From Sphingobacteriales bacterium (GTDB lineage: Bacteria; Bacteroidota; Bacteroidia; Chitinophagales; Chitinophagaceae): a DNA stretch of 7,497 nucleotides. This document shows positions 6,923-7,497 of this stretch, piece by piece (the first letter of the stretch is position 1; the number at the start of each line of letters is the position of its first letter). The stretch spans positions 1 through 7,497 of the forward strand of contig REAQ01000293.1 of NCBI GenBank assembly GCA_004294195.1, given 5' to 3'. The translations under genes and the position numbers were made by a program. The notes under the pieces are model-generated. The model was not told where the DNA came from. It searched no databases and saw nothing but the letters and a program-made list of their open reading frames with translations.

Positions 6923-7497
6923 ATGAAAAAGTTATACATAATCCCGGTATTGTTTTGCCTGGGTGTGTCCCTGCTAAGTCATGCCCCGGTAAAATCAAGG
7001 CCAGCATCCAAGAAGCTGGCCGAAGAAAATTTGGTAGGTTACCACGAAAATGGTGTTACCCAACTCAACGCTAACATTAAAAAAAATAAGCTTTACGGAA
7101 CCTGGAACAGCTGGTACAAGTCTGGCGCTCCTTGCGATTCGGGCAAGTTTGTAGGCAATGTTCCGGATGGAGAATGGAAGAGCTGGTATCCCAATGGGAA
7201 AACCAGGGTGATCTGGCATTTCAGTTCCCGAAAGCTGAGTGCAGTGAAGGATGAGATCCTTAAGCAGCCCAAGACGAGAGTGTATGCCATTTCCCAGAAA
7301 CCCGTTTCCGAAGCTATTCAGTTTTATAGGGTGAGTTATTGGTATGGCGATGAAAATGTTGCCCATAAAGGCGTCCATTTCCGGTCAGACATGGTGCATG
7401 CGCCGGCGCTGTCTCGTGATGAATTGATGGATCGGGTAGCGGACAATACGGTTCATGCTACCAATGTGTATCGCCCGCCTTTTCAGGAAGCGCTCCT
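6923..7497 (+). CDS. Exported MORN/YwqK-like repeat protein, 3' partial
   Basis: An open frame starts at ATG 6923 and runs without a stop to the window edge, giving 191 complete codons. Residues 1-21 are a typical signal peptide (MKKLYIIPVLFCLGVSLLSHA) with likely cleavage after A21, so the product is exported to the periplasm or beyond. Residues 37-95 carry repeats of the MORN/YwqK type: YGTWNSWYKSG (58-68) and DGEWKSWYPNG (82-92), spaced 24 residues apart. A less clear GYHENGVTQ precedes them at 39-47. The later part (about 95-191) has no motif I recognise; it contains WYGDENVAHKGVHF and is rich in polar residues. YwqK-like proteins are often labelled 'toxin-antitoxin antitoxin', but nothing here supports a toxin partner. 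Divergent from the porW-like gene with 66 bases between starts. The function is unknown. Confidence 0.82.
   Translation, partial: MKKLYIIPVLFCLGVSLLSHAPVKSRPASKKLAEENLVGYHENGVTQLNANIKKNKLYGTWNSWYKSGAPCDSGKFVGNVPDGEWKSWYPNGKTRVIWHFSSRKLSAVKDEILKQPKTRVYAISQKPVSEAIQFYRVSYWYGDENVAHKGVHFRSDMVHAPALSRDELMDRVADNTVHATNVYRPPFQEAL

Noticed and set aside
6995..7378. 127-residue minus-strand ORF at the right end
   Set aside because: It overlaps the MORN-repeat frame, which has a signal peptide and repeat motifs and is the real gene.

Overview
The window looks like a chromosomal segment of a Bacteroidota bacterium, most likely of the Chitinophagaceae type. The main reasons are a PorW/SprE-type lipoprotein of the type IX secretion system (T9SS), a Bacteroidota-style class A penicillin-binding protein, TAnnTTTG-like -7 boxes and no obvious Shine-Dalgarno sequences. 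The family and taxon calls come from remembered motifs, not from a search.

Layout. Positions 1-1122 (+) hold the 3' part of an M24 Xaa-Pro peptidase that begins before the window. Positions 1123-1240 separate it from the convergent minus-strand genes and are filled by an imperfect hairpin made of two opposed arrays of a 7-bp CAATTRV repeat. Positions 3616-1241 (-) encode a PBP1A-like transglycosylase/transpeptidase. Just upstream on the same strand, 6856-3713 (-) encodes a long TPR lipoprotein whose body is PorW/SprE. A short divergent promoter region (6857-6922) follows. From 6923 (+) a signal-peptide protein with MORN/YwqK-like repeats runs off the right edge; its frame has no stop inside the window.

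How the genes fit together. The PorW-like protein would sit in the cell envelope as part of T9SS. The PBP, 26 bases after the apparent ancestral porW stop, polymerises and cross-links peptidoglycan. The two are probably co-transcribed from the promoter near 6870. The peptidase and the MORN-repeat protein have no evident functional link to them.

Main oddities. The porW-like gene is abnormal at both ends. Its N-terminus (about residues 1-115) is the front part of a different small lipoprotein family, joined where PorW's own signal peptide should be. Its C-terminus is frameshifted at a 7-bp tandem duplication (TCCGGCA twice, 3776-3789). The conserved PorW C-terminal segment is still readable in another frame down to 3643. 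I see no defence system, mobile element, CRISPR array or RNA gene.
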